DNA of 64,000 bases from Curvibacter microcysteis. Lineage in GTDB: Bacteria; Pseudomonadota; Gammaproteobacteria; Burkholderiales; Burkholderiaceae_C. Within the stretch, counting starts at the first letter, position 1; every line of letters starts with the position of its first letter. Under the pieces are notes generated by a model. It made no database searches. It saw nothing but the letters and a program-made list of their open reading frames with translations, and was not told where the DNA came from. The stretch lies in NCBI RefSeq assembly GCF_028649455.1, contig NZ_JAQSIO010000007.1:62001-126000 (forward strand), in the 5' to 3' direction. Position numbers and translations under genes: made by a program. Positions 1 to 11,025 of the stretch are shown here, in pieces.

Positions 1-3000
1 GCCGAAGGCCAGGTCCTGCTCGGCTGGCGCGATGTGCCGGTGAACCGCGACATGCCCATGTCGCCCGCCGTGCGCGAAAAAGAACCGGTGCTGCGCCAAG
101 TCTTCATCGGCCGCGGCAACGACGTGATCGTGCAAGACGCGTTGGAGCGCAAGCTGTACGTGATCCGCAAGACGGCCAGCGCCAACATCCAGGCCTTGAA
201 GCTCAAGCACAGCAAAGAGTATTACGTGCCCAGCATGAGCAGCCGCACCGTGGTCTACAAGGGCCTGCTGCTGGCCGACCAAGTCGGTACCTACTACCTG
301 GACCTGCAAGACCCGCGCTGTGTGTCGGCCCTGGGCCTGGTGCACCAGCGCTTCTCAACCAACACCTTCCCCGAGTGGCCGCTGGCTCACCCGTACCGCT
401 ATGTGGCGCACAACGGTGAAATCAACACCGTCAAGGGCAACTACAACTGGATGAAGGCGCGCGAAGGCGTGATGTCTTCGCCGGTGCTGGGTGCCGACCT
501 GCAAAAGCTGTATCCGATCAGCTTCGCCGGCCAATCCGACACCGCCACCTTCGACAACTGCCTCGAGCTGCTGACCATGTCGGGCTACCCGATCAGCCAG
601 GCCGTGATGATGATGATCCCGGAACCCTGGGAACAGCACACCACCATGGACGAGCGCCGCAAGGCCTTCTATGAATACCACGCCGCCATGCTTGAGCCCT
701 GGGATGGCCCGGCCTCGATCGTGTTCACCGATGGCCGTCAAATTGGCGCCACGCTGGACCGCAACGGCCTGCGCCCCTCGCGCTACTGCATCACGGACGA
801 CGACTTCGTGATCATGGGTTCCGAGTCGGGCGTGCTGCCCGTGCCCGAGAACAAGATCGTGCGCAAGTGGCGTCTGCAACCCGGCAAGATGTTCCTGATC
901 GATCTGGAACAAGGCCGCATGATCGATGACGAAGAGCTCAAGGCCAGCCTGGCCAACAGCAAGCCGTACAAGCAGTGGATCGAGAACCTGCGCATCAAGC
1001 TCGACGACGTGCAAGCCGAAGCCTCCGCCCCGGCCGCCAGTGACATCTCGCTGCTGGACCGCCAGCAAGCCTTTGGCACGACCCAGGAAGACATCAAGTT
1101 CCTGATGAGCCCGATGGCTGTCAACGGCGAAGAAGGCATTGGCTCCATGGGCAACGACAGCCCGCTGGCCGTGCTGTCGGACAAGAACAAGCCGCTGTAC
1201 AACTACTTCAAGCAGTTGTTCGCGCAAGTGACCAACCCGCCGATCGACCCGATCCGCGAAGCCATCGTGATGTCCTTGGTGTCCTTCATCGGTCCCAAGC
1301 CCAACCTGCTGGACATCAACCAGGTCAACCCGCCGATGCGCCTTGAAGTGAGCCAGCCAGTGCTCAACTTCGCCGACATGGCCAAGCTGCGCAACATTGC
1401 AGCCACCACCCAAGGCAAGTTCAAGAGCCACACGCTGGACATCACCTACCCGCTGGTCTGGGGCCATGAAGGCGTGGAAGCCAAGTTGGCCTCGCTGTGC
1501 GCCGAGGCTGTGGACGCGATCAAGGGTGGCAACAACATCCTGATCGTCAGCGACCGCGGCGTGAGTGCCACGCAAGTGGCCATTCCCGCGCTGCTGGCCC
1601 TGTCGGCCATTCACCAGCACCTGGTGCGAGAAGGTCTGCGCACCACCGCTGGCCTGGTGGTGGAAACCGGCACCGCGCGTGAAGTGCACCACTTCGCCGT
1701 GTTGGCGGGCTACGGCGCTGAAGCCGTGCACCCCTACCTGGCCATGGAAACCCTGGCGGCCATCCACAAGGACCTGCCGGGCGACCTGTCGGCTGACAAG
1801 GCCATCTACAACTACGTCAAGGCGATCGGCAAGGGCCTGTCCAAGATCATGTCCAAGATGGGCGTGAGCACCTACATGAGCTACTGTGGCGCCCAGTTGT
1901 TCGAAGCCATCGGCATCAACAACGAAACCGTCGAGCAGTACTTCACTGGCACCGCCAGCCGCGTTGAGGGCATTGGTGTGTTCGAGATCGCTGAAGAAGC
2001 CATCCGCATGCACAAGGCCGCCTTCGGCGACGACCCGGTGCTGGCCAACATGCTGGACACTGGCGGTGAATACGCCTGGCGTGCCCGTGGCGAAGAGCAC
2101 ATGTGGACCCCGGATGCGATTGCCAAGCTGCAGCACTCGACCCGCGCCAACAACTGGAACACGTACAAGGAATACGCCCAGATCATCAACGACCAATCGC
2201 GTCGCCACATGACCCTGCGCGGCCTGTTCGAGTTCAAGATCGACCCGGCCAAGGCCATCCCGGTGGACGAAGTCGAATCCGCCAAGGAAATCGTCAAGCG
2301 CTTCGCCACCGGCGCCATGTCCATGGGCTCGATCTCGACCGAAGCCCATGCGACCCTGGCCGTGGCCATGAACCGCATTGGCGGCAAGAGCAACACCGGC
2401 GAAGGCGGTGAGGACCCGGCGCGTTACCGTCAGGAACTCAAGGGCATCCCGATTGCTCAGGGCGCCACGCTCAAGAGCGTGATCGGCGACAGCGCCGTGG
2501 AAGTCGACCTGCCGCTGCAGGCCGGTGACTCCCTGCGCTCCAAGATCAAGCAAGTCGCTTCGGGCCGCTTCGGTGTGACCGCCGAATACCTGTCCAGCGC
2601 CGACCAGATCCAGATCAAGATGGCCCAAGGCGCCAAGCCGGGTGAAGGTGGTCAGCTGCCGGGCGGCAAGGTGTCCGAGTACATCGGCAAGCTGCGCTAC
2701 TCGGTGCCGGGTGTGGGCCTGATTTCGCCCCCGCCGCACCACGACATCTACTCGATCGAGGACTTGGCTCAGCTGATCCACGACCTGAAGAATGTGGCAC
2801 CGCACTCCAGCATCAGCGTCAAGCTGGTGTCTGAGGTGGGGGTTGGCACCATCGCGGCCGGCGTGGCCAAGTGCAAGAGCGACCACGTCGTGATCGCCGG
2901 CCATGACGGCGGCACGGGCGCTTCGCCCTGGTCCTCGATCAAGCACGCCGGCGGTCCGTGGGAAATCGGCCTGGCCGAAACCCAGCAGACCCTGGTGCTG

Positions 3001-4359
3001 AACCGCCTGCGCGGCCGCATTCGCGTGCAGGCCGACGGCCAGATGAAGACCGGTCGCGACGTTGCCATCGGCGCGCTGCTGGGCGCTGATGAGTTCGGTT
3101 TCGCCACGGCGCCGCTGGTGGTCGAAGGCTGCATCATGATGCGCAAGTGCCACCTGAACACCTGCCCGGTGGGCGTGGCCACGCAAGATCCGGTGCTGCG
3201 CGCCAAGTTCTCGGGCAAGCCCGAGCATGTGGTGAACTACTTCTTCTTCATTGCTGAAGAAGTGCGTCAGATCATGGCCCAACTGGGCATCCGCAAGTTC
3301 GACGACCTGATCGGCCGTGCCGACCTGCTCGACACCAAGAAGGGCATCGAACACTGGAAGGCTCAAGGCCTGGACTTCAGCCGCCTGCTGGCCCAGCCGC
3401 AAGTGCCGGCCGATGTGCCGCGCTTCCACGTCGACAACCAAGACCACGGCCTGGAAAAGGCCCTGGACGTGGTGCTGATCGAGAAGTCGCGCGCTGCGAT
3501 CGACAAGGGCGAGAAGGTGCAGTTCATCGAACGCGCCCGCAACGTCAACCGCTCGGTCGGTGCGATGCTCTCGGGCGCCCTGACCAAGGTGCATCCGGAA
3601 GGCCTGCCAGACGACACCATCCGCATCCAGCTGGAAGGCACGGGCGGTCAGTCCTTCGGCGCCTTCCTGGCCCGCGGCATCACCATGTACCTGATTGGTG
3701 ACGCCAACGACTACACCGGCAAGGGTTTGTCGGGTGGCCGCGTGGTGGTGCGTCCGAGCATCGACTTCCGTGGCGAAGCAGCCCGCAACATCATCGTGGG
3801 CAACACCGTCATGTACGGTGCCACCAGCGGTGAGGCTTTCTTCAGCGGCGTTGCTGGTGAACGCTTCGCAGTGCGCCTGTCGGGCGCCACGGCAGTGGTC
3901 GAAGGCACGGGTGACCACGGCTGTGAATACATGACTGGCGGTACCGTGGCCGTGCTGGGCAAGACCGGCCGCAACTTCGCCGCGGGCATGAGCGGCGGCG
4001 TGGCGTATGTGTACGACGACGACGGCAGCTTTGCCAGCCGTTGCAACACCGCCATGGTGAGCCTGGACAAGGTCCTGTCGGCTGCCGAACAAGAGGCCAG
4101 CGTCGACGCTGCCATCTGGCACCGCGACCAGACCGACGAAGCCCAGCTCAAGAAGCTGTTGGAAGACCACCACCGTTGGACGGGCAGCAAGCGTGCGCGC
4201 GAACTGCTGGACAACTGGACGGAGGCCCGCGCCAAGTTCGTCAAGGTGTTCCCGACCGAGTACAAGCGCGCTCTGGGCGAAATCAACGCCAAGAAGCAGG
4301 CTGCCACGGCGACCACCAAGGCCAAGGCCTCGGCCAAAGAAGCGGCTGCGGCCAAGTAA
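1..4359 (+). CDS. gltB: Glutamate synthase large subunit, 5' end cut by the window
   Basis: The large subunit of NADPH-glutamate synthase makes two glutamates from glutamine and 2-oxoglutarate, together with GltD. The reading frame is open from base 1, so the N-terminus is missing: 1452 residues are present and about 125, including the catalytic Cys1 of the amidotransferase domain, lie outside. Visible parts are the rest of the glutaminase domain, the FMN-binding synthase domain ([10 protein letters not shown] near 3.4 in the second half) and the iron-sulfur cysteines in [15 protein letters not shown] at about 3130-3175, then the C-terminal beta-helix. The protein ends in an unusual Lys/Ala-rich tail of about 23 residues. 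gltD follows 35 bases downstream, so the two are co-transcribed. Confidence 0.97.
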   Translation, partial: AEGQVLLGWRDVPVNRDMPMSPAVREKEPVLRQVFIGRGNDVIVQDALERKLYVIRKTASANIQALKLKHSKEYYVPSMSSRTVVYKGLLLADQVGTYYLDLQDPRCVSALGLVHQRFSTNTFPEWPLAHPYRYVAHNGEINTVKGNYNWMKAREGVMSSPVLGADLQKLYPISFAGQSDTATFDNCLELLTMSGYPISQAVMMMIPEPWEQHTTMDERRKAFYEYHAAMLEPWDGPASIVFTDGRQIGATLDRNGLRPSRYCITDDDFVIMGSESGVLPVPENKIVRKWRLQPGKMFLIDLEQGRMIDDEELKASLANSKPYKQWIENLRIKLDDVQAEASAPAASDISLLDRQQAFGTTQEDIKFLMSPMAVNGEEGIGSMGNDSPLAVLSDKNKPLYNYFKQLFAQVTNPPIDPIREAIVMSLVSFIGPKPNLLDINQVNPPMRLEVSQPVLNFADMAKLRNIAATTQGKFKSHTLDITYPLVWGHEGVEAKLASLCAEAVDAIKGGNNILIVSDRGVSATQVAIPALLALSAIHQHLVREGLRTTAGLVVETGTAREVHHFAVLAGYGAEAVHPYLAMETLAAIHKDLPGDLSADKAIYNYVKAIGKGLSKIMSKMGVSTYMSYCGAQLFEAIGINNETVEQYFTGTASRVEGIGVFEIAEEAIRMHKAAFGDDPVLANMLDTGGEYAWRARGEEHMWTPDAIAKLQHSTRANNWNTYKEYAQIINDQSRRHMTLRGLFEFKIDPAKAIPVDEVESAKEIVKRFATGAMSMGSISTEAHATLAVAMNRIGGKSNTGEGGEDPARYRQELKGIPIAQGATLKSVIGDSAVEVDLPLQAGDSLRSKIKQVASGRFGVTAEYLSSADQIQIKMAQGAKPGEGGQLPGGKVSEYIGKLRYSVPGVGLISPPPHHDIYSIEDLAQLIHDLKNVAPHSSISVKLVSEVGVGTIAAGVAKCKSDHVVIAGHDGGTGASPWSSIKHAGGPWEIGLAETQQTLVLNRLRGRIRVQADGQMKTGRDVAIGALLGADEFGFATAPLVVEGCIMMRKCHLNTCPVGVATQDPVLRAKFSGKPEHVVNYFFFIAEEVRQIMAQLGIRKFDDLIGRADLLDTKKGIEHWKAQGLDFSRLLAQPQVPADVPRFHVDNQDHGLEKALDVVLIEKSRAAIDKGEKVQFIERARNVNRSVGAMLSGALTKVHPEGLPDDTIRIQLEGTGGQSFGAFLARGITMYLIGDANDYTGKGLSGGRVVVRPSIDFRGEAARNIIVGNTVMYGATSGEAFFSGVAGERFAVRLSGATAVVEGTGDHGCEYMTGGTVAVLGKTGRNFAAGMSGGVAYVYDDDGSFASRCNTAMVSLDKVLSAAEQEASVDAAIWHRDQTDEAQLKKLLEDHHRWTGSKRARELLDNWTEARAKFVKVFPTEYKRALGEINAKKQAATATTKAKASAKEAAAAK

Positions 4360-4394
4360 TTCGATCCGACCTCACGATTCAAGGACAAAGCATC

Positions 4395-5861
<1,467 letters not shown>

Positions 5862-5867
5862 GCGACA

Positions 5868-5885
5868 GCCCCGGTTCGCCGGGGC
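5868..5885 (+). terminator. UUCG-tetraloop hairpin after gltD
   Basis: A perfect 7-bp stem (5868-5874 with 5879-5885) closes a TTCG tetraloop 6 bases after the gltD stop. There is no T-run, so it may protect the 3' end or assist the second hairpin rather than terminate alone. Confidence 0.5.
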
Positions 5886-5894
5886 CGACTGCCT

Positions 5895-5924
5895 TGACAA
5901 CGCCTCCTTTTGGGGGCGTTGTCA
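5895..5924 (+). terminator. gltBD terminator hairpin
   Basis: A perfect 10-bp inverted repeat, TGACAACGCC (5895-5904) with GGCGTTGTCA (5915-5924), has a 10-base loop. It stands between gltD and mlaF. The run after it is only TTGGGG, so termination efficiency is uncertain, but it is the strongest hairpin in the gap. Confidence 0.6.
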
Positions 5925-5940
5925 TTGGGGGCGGCCCCTC

Positions 5941-5972
5941 TTGACTCCGGGTTAACCTGAATCCCTTATGAT
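5941..5972 (+). promoter_or_regulatory. Possible mla operon promoter
   Basis: TTGACT (5941-5946) and TATGAT (5967-5972) each match the sigma-70 consensus in five of six positions, between the gltD terminator and mlaF. The 20-base spacer is longer than the usual 16-18, so this is tentative. Confidence 0.35.
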
Positions 5973-6008
5973 TCCGGAACGCTGGGCACCGTCCGGCGTT
6001 TTCGTTTC

Positions 6009-6833
6009 ATGGCACCCACACCCAACTCCTCCCTTGTCGAACTGCGAGACCTGACCTTCGGGTACGGTGATCGCCGAATTCTCGATGGCGTCACCTTGAC
6101 CGTGCCTCGAGGCCAGGTCACGGCCCTGATGGGCGCCTCCGGTGGGGGCAAAACCACGGTGCTGCGCCTCATCGGCGGCCAGATTCGCCCTCAATCGGGT
6201 GAGTTGCGCTTTGACGGTGAAGATTTGCGCACGCTCGACACGGCGGGGCTCTACCGCATCCGCCGTCGCATGGGCATGCTGTTTCAGTTCGGTGCGCTGT
6301 TCACGGATTCCAGCGTGTTCGACAACGTGGCTTTTCCGCTGCGAGAGCACACCGACCTGCCCGAAGCCCTGATCCGGGACATCGTGCTCATGAAGCTCAA
6401 TGCGGTGGGCCTGCGTGGCGCCCGGGACCTGATGCCCAGCGAGGTCTCCGGCGGCATGGCGCGGCGTGTGGCGCTGGCGCGGGCGATCGCCCTGGACCCC
6501 GAACTGGTCATGTACGACGAACCCTTTGCTGGCTTGGACCCCATTTCGCTGGGCACGGCGGCGCGCTTGATTCGCCAGCTCAATGACGCCATGGGCCTGA
6601 CCAGCATCATCGTGTCGCACGACCTCGATGAAACCTTCCACATCGCCGACAAGGTGATTGTGTTGGCCAACGGCCGCATCGCCGCCCAAGGCACCCCCGA
6701 CGAGGTGCGCAACAGCACCGATCCCTTGGTGCATCAATTTGTCAACGCCTTGCCTGAAGGGCCGGTGCGTTTCCACTACCCTGGCCCCACGGTCGCAGAC
6801 GACTTTGGGCCCCACAGCGGAGCCGCGCGATGA
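6009..6833 (+). CDS. mlaF: Mla phospholipid transporter, ATPase subunit
   Basis: MlaF is the cytoplasmic ATPase of the MlaFEDB inner-membrane complex, which moves phospholipids between the inner and outer membranes. The 274-residue protein has a Walker A motif GASGGGKT at 42-49, the signature VSGGMARR, and the Walker B region ELVMYDEPFAGLDP followed by the switch histidine in IVSHD. It starts the mla operon; mlaE overlaps its stop by four bases (ATGA). The VSGGM signature, rather than LSGGQ, is usual in this family. Confidence 0.95.
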   Translation: MAPTPNSSLVELRDLTFGYGDRRILDGVTLTVPRGQVTALMGASGGGKTTVLRLIGGQIRPQSGELRFDGEDLRTLDTAGLYRIRRRMGMLFQFGALFTDSSVFDNVAFPLREHTDLPEALIRDIVLMKLNAVGLRGARDLMPSEVSGGMARRVALARAIALDPELVMYDEPFAGLDPISLGTAARLIRQLNDAMGLTSIIVSHDLDETFHIADKVIVLANGRIAAQGTPDEVRNSTDPLVHQFVNALPEGPVRFHYPGPTVADDFGPHSGAAR

Positions 6834-7612
6834 CTTGGTACCGACCCTCTGATGTGGGCCTGGCCACGCGTCGCCAGCTGGCCAACCTGGGGCACGGCGC
6901 ACGCTTGTTCCTGCGCCTGCTGGTGTCTCTGGGCGTGTGCCTGCGACGCTTTGGCTTGGTGCGCGATCAAATTCACTTCTTGGGCAATTACTCGCTGGCC
7001 ATCATCGGCGTGTCGGGTTTGTTCATTGGCTTTGTGTTGGGCTTGCAAGGCTTCAACATTCTTCAGCGCTATGGCTCATCGGAGGCTCTGGGGCAGCTGG
7101 TGACCTTGTCCCTGGTGCGGGAGTTGGGCCCGGTGGTCACGGCCCTGCTGTTTGCCGGGCGTGCGGGGACGTCGCTGACCGCCGAAATTGGTTTGATGAA
7201 GGCCGGCGAGCAACTCAGTGCCATGGAAATGATGGCGGTGGACCCGGTTCAACGCATTCTGGCGCCACGTTTTTGGGCTGGTGTGATCACCTTGCCCTTG
7301 CTGACGGCGGTGTTCAGCGCGGTGGGGGTGCTGGGGGGCTGGGTCATTGCGGTGCCCTTGATCGGGGTCGATTCCGGCTCGTTCTGGAGTCAGATGCAAG
7401 GCGGGGTCAATGTGTGGAGTGACGTCGGCAACGGTGTCATCAAAAGCATCGTCTTCGGTTTCACGGTGACATTCACGGCCTTGTTGCAAGGATTTGAGGC
7501 CATGCCCACACCTGAAGGGGTGTCCCGCGCGACCACCCGGACGGTGGTTGTGGCGTCCCTGGCTGTGCTGGGTCTGGATTTCATCCTGACCGCACTGATG
7601 TTCAGTATTTGA
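6830..7612 (+). CDS. mlaE: Mla transporter permease subunit
   Basis: MlaE is the integral membrane permease that binds MlaF inside the cell and the MlaD ring outside. The 260-residue protein has several hydrophobic segments and the conserved family region around LVRELGPVVTALLFAGRAGT and EIGLMKAGEQLSAMEMM, where the coupling helix contacts the ATPase. It starts within the mlaF stop (ATGA overlap), which points to translational coupling. Confidence 0.95.
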   Translation: MTWYRPSDVGLATRRQLANLGHGARLFLRLLVSLGVCLRRFGLVRDQIHFLGNYSLAIIGVSGLFIGFVLGLQGFNILQRYGSSEALGQLVTLSLVRELGPVVTALLFAGRAGTSLTAEIGLMKAGEQLSAMEMMAVDPVQRILAPRFWAGVITLPLLTAVFSAVGVLGGWVIAVPLIGVDSGSFWSQMQGGVNVWSDVGNGVIKSIVFGFTVTFTALLQGFEAMPTPEGVSRATTRTVVVASLAVLGLDFILTALMFSI

Positions 7613-7663
7613 GATTCAACCGGGTGGGCTTGGGCTTGCCCTCGATGTGAAAAGGAGAGTGTT

Positions 7664-8152
7664 GTGCAACGCTCTAAAAATGATGTTTGGGTGGGTTTGT
7701 TTGTGCTGCTGGGCTTGGCTGCGGTGCTGTTCCTGGCTTTGCAATCGGCCAACCTGCTGAGCCTGAGCTTTCAGTCGACCTACCGGATCACGGCCAAGTT
7801 TGACAACATTGGCGGGCTCAAGCCCAAGGCAGCGGTCAAGAGCGCTGGCGTGGTGGTGGGGCGGGTCGAGTCCATCGTGTTCGACGACAAATCCTTCCAG
7901 GCCCAGGTCACCCTGGCGTTAGAAAATCGTTACGCCTTTCCCAAGGACAGTTCGCTGAAAATCCTCACCTCGGGCTTGTTGGGTGAGCAGTACATCGGCA
8001 TTGAAGCCGGCGCGGACGACAAGAACCTGGCCCAGGGCGACAAGGTGGGCACCACCCAGTCAGCCGTGGTGCTGGAGAACCTGATCAGCCAGTTCCTCTA
8101 CAGCAAGGCGGCCGATGGCCCATCGACACCAAATGCGGGCGCGAAGAAATAA
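7664..8152 (+). CDS. mlaD: Mla transporter substrate-binding MCE protein
   Basis: MlaD is a membrane-anchored periplasmic MCE protein whose hexamer forms the lipid channel above MlaE. It has 162 residues: a start GTG with AAGGAGAG eight bases upstream, one N-terminal membrane helix (about residues 7-25) and one MCE domain (about 36-115) containing the FDNIGGLKPKAAVKSAGV stretch and a hydrophobic pore-loop-like segment GLLGEQYIGIEAG. Length matches the family (150-180). Confidence 0.94.
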   Translation: MQRSKNDVWVGLFVLLGLAAVLFLALQSANLLSLSFQSTYRITAKFDNIGGLKPKAAVKSAGVVVGRVESIVFDDKSFQAQVTLALENRYAFPKDSSLKILTSGLLGEQYIGIEAGADDKNLAQGDKVGTTQSAVVLENLISQFLYSKAADGPSTPNAGAKK

Positions 8153-8165
8153 CATGGAGGCTTTT

Positions 8166-8921
8166 GTGAACTCATTTTCAGTGGGGCGATTGGCCTCTGG
8201 GTGGCGCTGGGTGCTTTTGGCCCTGACGCTGGCGGTGTTGTCGGGTTGCGCCACGGGTCCGGGTAAGAATCCACGCGATCCGCTGGAGCCCTTCAACCGG
8301 GACATGTCCCGTTTCAATGAGGCGGTGGACAACGCGGTGCTCAAGCCCGTGGCGACGGCATACCGGGAGGTCACGCCCTCGCTGGTGCGCACCGGGGTGA
8401 ACAACTTCTTCTCCAATTTGGGTGAGGTGTGGTCCTTCGTCAACAACGTGCTCCAGCTTGACCCCAAGGCCTCGGCCGAAACCGCCCTGCGTTTTGGTTT
8501 CAACACGGTGTTCGGTCTGGGCGGGGTGCTCGACATTGCCAGTGAAATGCAGATCGAGCAGCACAAACAAGACTTTGGCCAGACCCTGGCGCGCTATGGC
8601 GTGCCCACCGGCCCTTACATCGTGCTGCCAGTGCTGGGCCCGTCGACCCTGCGTGACACCCTGGCCTTGCCCATCATCCTCAAGGGCGATGTCGTGACCC
8701 GCATCGACCATGTGCCGACGCGCAATTCGCTGTACGCCGCCCGGGTGGTGTCGGTGCGCTCCAACCTGCTGGGTGCCAGCCGGGTGCTGGATGAGGCCGC
8801 GTTGGACAAGTACTCCTTCACGCGGGACGTGTACCTGCAGTTGCGTGACAACGAGCAGCGCAATGGCCGCGCTGTCGTGGATGAAGACGATGGCGCCTTG
8901 CCGCCTGAACCGCTGCCTTGA
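8166..8921 (+). CDS. mlaA: Outer-membrane lipoprotein MlaA (VacJ)
   Basis: MlaA sits in the outer membrane with porins, removes mislocalised phospholipids from the outer leaflet and hands them to MlaC. I chose the GTG at 8166 because a strong GGAGG (8156-8160) lies five bases before it; the in-frame ATG at 8154 and a start at 8115 inside mlaD are less likely. The 251-residue product begins with a lipoprotein signal ending in the lipobox LSGC, followed by the VacJ domain with DPLEPFNRDMSRFNEAVD. In E. coli mlaA lies apart from the other mla genes; here it is within the operon. Confidence 0.93.
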   Translation: MNSFSVGRLASGWRWVLLALTLAVLSGCATGPGKNPRDPLEPFNRDMSRFNEAVDNAVLKPVATAYREVTPSLVRTGVNNFFSNLGEVWSFVNNVLQLDPKASAETALRFGFNTVFGLGGVLDIASEMQIEQHKQDFGQTLARYGVPTGPYIVLPVLGPSTLRDTLALPIILKGDVVTRIDHVPTRNSLYAARVVSVRSNLLGASRVLDEAALDKYSFTRDVYLQLRDNEQRNGRAVVDEDDGALPPEPLP

Positions 8922-9056
8922 TATTTGGTGCGCCTTGTCGGCCTGATGGCTCGGCGCTTCGTTATGAACCGGTGAGAGCAGCGTTCATGCACAAGGCTGG
9001 GGCCTTGGCAGTTGCTTCTCCAGCTTGGCGGGTGGAACCTGCTTTGAAAGATCTCT

Positions 9057-9698
9057 ATGAAACGACGTAATTTGGGTGCTTGGTTGTTGGCAACGGCCAG
9101 TGCATTGACGATGGCCTTGCCGCTGTCCGTGCAGGCGGCTGACGAAGCCCCAGACGCCTTGATCAAGCAACTCTCCACCGACGTGCTGGAGACCATCAAG
9201 ACCGACAAGGCGATCCAGGCGGGTGACACCAACAAGATCATCACCTTGGTAGACACCAAGATCATGCCCAATGTGAACTTTCCGCGCATGACGGCTGCCG
9301 CCGTCGGGCCGGCTTGGCGTCAGGCTTCGGCCGAGCAAAAGGCCCGTCTGCAGGAGGAGTTCAAGACCCTGCTGGTGCGCACCTACTCGGGCGCGCTGGC
9401 CCAGGTGTCGGATCAAACCATCTCGATCAAGCCCTTGCGGGCCGGTGCCGATGACGCCGACGTGGTGGTGCGCACCGAAGTGCGTGGCAAGGGTGACCCG
9501 ATCCAACTCGATTACCGCCTTGAAAAGACCCCCGGCGTTGGTGCTGGCTGGAAGATCTATAACCTCAACGTGATGGGCGTGTGGCTGGTCGAAACCTACC
9601 GCAGCCAGTTCGCCACCGAGATCAATGCCAAAGGCCTGGACGGCTTGATCGCCACCCTGACCGAGCGCAACAAGGCGAACAACGCCAAGAAGGGCTGA
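9057..9698 (+). CDS. mlaC: Periplasmic phospholipid carrier MlaC
   Basis: MlaC is the soluble periplasmic shuttle carrying phospholipid between MlaA and MlaD. The 213-residue protein has a Sec signal peptide (basic MKRRN, hydrophobic core, cleavage likely after VQA near residue 24) and the MlaC/Ttg2D domain, including the PRMTAAAVGPAWRQAS and TYSGALAQVSDQT regions. It is separated from mlaA by 135 bases in which I see no gene, and lies three bases before mlaB. Confidence 0.94.
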   Translation: MKRRNLGAWLLATASALTMALPLSVQAADEAPDALIKQLSTDVLETIKTDKAIQAGDTNKIITLVDTKIMPNVNFPRMTAAAVGPAWRQASAEQKARLQEEFKTLLVRTYSGALAQVSDQTISIKPLRAGADDADVVVRTEVRGKGDPIQLDYRLEKTPGVGAGWKIYNLNVMGVWLVETYRSQFATEINAKGLDGLIATLTERNKANNAKKG

Positions 9699-9701
9699 GC
9701 C

Positions 9702-9974
9702 GTGCTGGTGTTGCCCGCTGAGTTGACCCACGCCCAGGCGGGTGCCTGCCTGGGCATGTTGGTGCAGGCCCTGCGTCGAGACCCAGATGCCCTGGTGGTG
9801 GCAGACGCTTCGGCCACCACGGTGTTTGACTCGTCGGCGCTGGCTGTGTTGCTGGGTTGCCGGCGCGAGGCGCTGGCCCTGGGCAAGGGCTTTGTCGTTC
9901 GAGGCTTGCACGAACGCCTGGCGTCGCTGGCCCAGTTGTACGGGGTTGGCGAGCTGTTACCAGCGCAAAGCTGA
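9702..9974 (+). CDS. mlaB: STAS-domain protein MlaB
   Basis: MlaB binds MlaF in the cytoplasm and is needed for its assembly and activity. The 90-residue product is a single STAS domain with the typical helix start VFDSSALAVLLGCRREA. It starts with GTG three bases after the mlaC stop. The assignment rests on the STAS pattern plus its place at the end of the mla genes; STAS sequences alone diverge strongly. Confidence 0.85.
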   Translation: MLVLPAELTHAQAGACLGMLVQALRRDPDALVVADASATTVFDSSALAVLLGCRREALALGKGFVVRGLHERLASLAQLYGVGELLPAQS

Positions 9975-10017
9975 AGCGTTTGAATGGGCTGGCCTTTGTC
10001 TGCAAGGCCGGGGTTTG

Positions 10018-10037
10018 AGCAAGGCTTAGCCCTTGCT
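10018..10037 (+). terminator. Hairpin after mlaB
   Basis: A perfect 7-bp stem, AGCAAGG (10018-10024) with CCTTGCT (10031-10037), has a 6-base loop. No T-run follows, so it may only partly separate the mla genes from the exporter genes. Confidence 0.35.
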
Positions 10038-10063
10038 TGGCGGTGGTGCAGAGGGGGAGGGCT

Positions 10064-10072
10064 TAAAATCCC
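10064..10072 (+). promoter_or_regulatory. Candidate -10 element TAAAATCCC before the yadG-like gene
   Basis: TAAAAT matches the -10 consensus in five of six positions and is followed by CCC, as in three other gaps in this window. It ends 11 bases before the ATG at 10081. No convincing -35 lies at the right distance. Confidence 0.3.
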
Positions 10073-10080
10073 GAGTCTCC

Positions 10081-11025
10081 ATGCCAGCAGTCTCCTTCCA
10101 ATCGGTCTCCAAGACCTTCTCCACCCCCCGCGGGCCCTTCCAGGCCTTGAACAATGTCAGCTTTGACATTGAAGAAGGGGAATTCTTTGGCCTGCTCGGC
10201 CCCAACGGGGCGGGCAAAACCACCTTGATCAGCATTTTGGCGGGACTGGCACGTGCCAGCGAGGGCCGGGTGCTGGTCCAGGGCGCTGATGTGCAGGGGG
10301 ACTACGCGCAGGCGCGACGTCGCCTGGGCATCGTGCCCCAGGAACTGGTGTTCGACCCTTTTTTCAACGTGCGCGAGGCGCTCAAGATCCAATCAGGCTA
10401 TTTCGGCGTGAAAAACAACGACGCCTGGATTGACGAGTTGCTCGAAAGCCTGGGCCTGGCCGACAAGGCCAAGTCCAATATGCGTCAACTGTCAGGGGGC
10501 ATGAAGCGCCGGGTGCTGGTGGCTCAGGCCTTGGTCCACCGTCCGCCCATCATCGTGCTCGACGAGCCCACGGCCGGCGTTGACGTGGAGCTTCGCCAGA
10601 CCTTGTGGCAGTTCATTGCCAAACTCAACAAACAAGGCCACACCGTGTTGCTGACCACCCACTACCTGGACGAGGCCGAGGCCTTGTGCGGTCGCATCGC
10701 CATGCTCAAGCAAGGGCAGGTGGTGGCGCTGGAGCGCACCACCGACCTGCTCAGCCAGGCTTCGGGCAATGTGCTGCGCTTTAAGGTCGACGGTGAACTG
10801 CCTGCCTCGCTGCGTGCCCAGGCCCGGGTGACCGGGCGCATCGCCCAGTTGCCGGTGCATGACGCGGCGGACATTGAGCGCAGCCTCGCGCTGGTGCGCG
10901 AATCCGGTCTGGTGGCCGAGGACATCGAGGTGCGCAAGGCGGACCTTGAAGACGTGTTCATCAGCGTCATGGCCAAGGCTGGCGCGGCCCGACCTGCGGC
11001 CCCGGCAGCGGAGGTCGCAGCATGA
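10081..11025 (+). CDS. yadG: ABC-2 exporter ATPase, YadG-like
   Basis: This is the nucleotide-binding subunit of an ABC-2 type exporter with unknown substrate. The 314-residue protein has Walker A GPNGAGKT near 41-48, signature LSGGMKRR and Walker B IIVLDEPTAGVD, then a C-terminal extension of about 90 residues typical of ABC-2 exporters. The ATG at 10081 is preferred to an upstream TTG because homology starts at MPAVSFQSVSKTF. The permease gene overlaps its stop by four bases. The name follows E. coli YadGH by similarity of layout and is not proof of orthology. Confidence 0.85.
   Translation: MPAVSFQSVSKTFSTPRGPFQALNNVSFDIEEGEFFGLLGPNGAGKTTLISILAGLARASEGRVLVQGADVQGDYAQARRRLGIVPQELVFDPFFNVREALKIQSGYFGVKNNDAWIDELLESLGLADKAKSNMRQLSGGMKRRVLVAQALVHRPPIIVLDEPTAGVDVELRQTLWQFIAKLNKQGHTVLLTTHYLDEAEALCGRIAMLKQGQVVALERTTDLLSQASGNVLRFKVDGELPASLRAQARVTGRIAQLPVHDAADIERSLALVRESGLVAEDIEVRKADLEDVFISVMAKAGAARPAAPAAEVAA

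Noticed and set aside
355-4173. A 1272-residue minus-strand open frame opposite gltB
   Set aside because: It is a shadow of GC-rich gltB codons: it has a low-complexity His/Val/Gly/Leu composition, no recognisable domain, and the plus-strand gene is certain.
8115-8165. Longer start for mlaA inside mlaD
   Set aside because: The strong GGAGG five bases before the GTG at 8166 and the position of the lipoprotein signal favour the shorter form.
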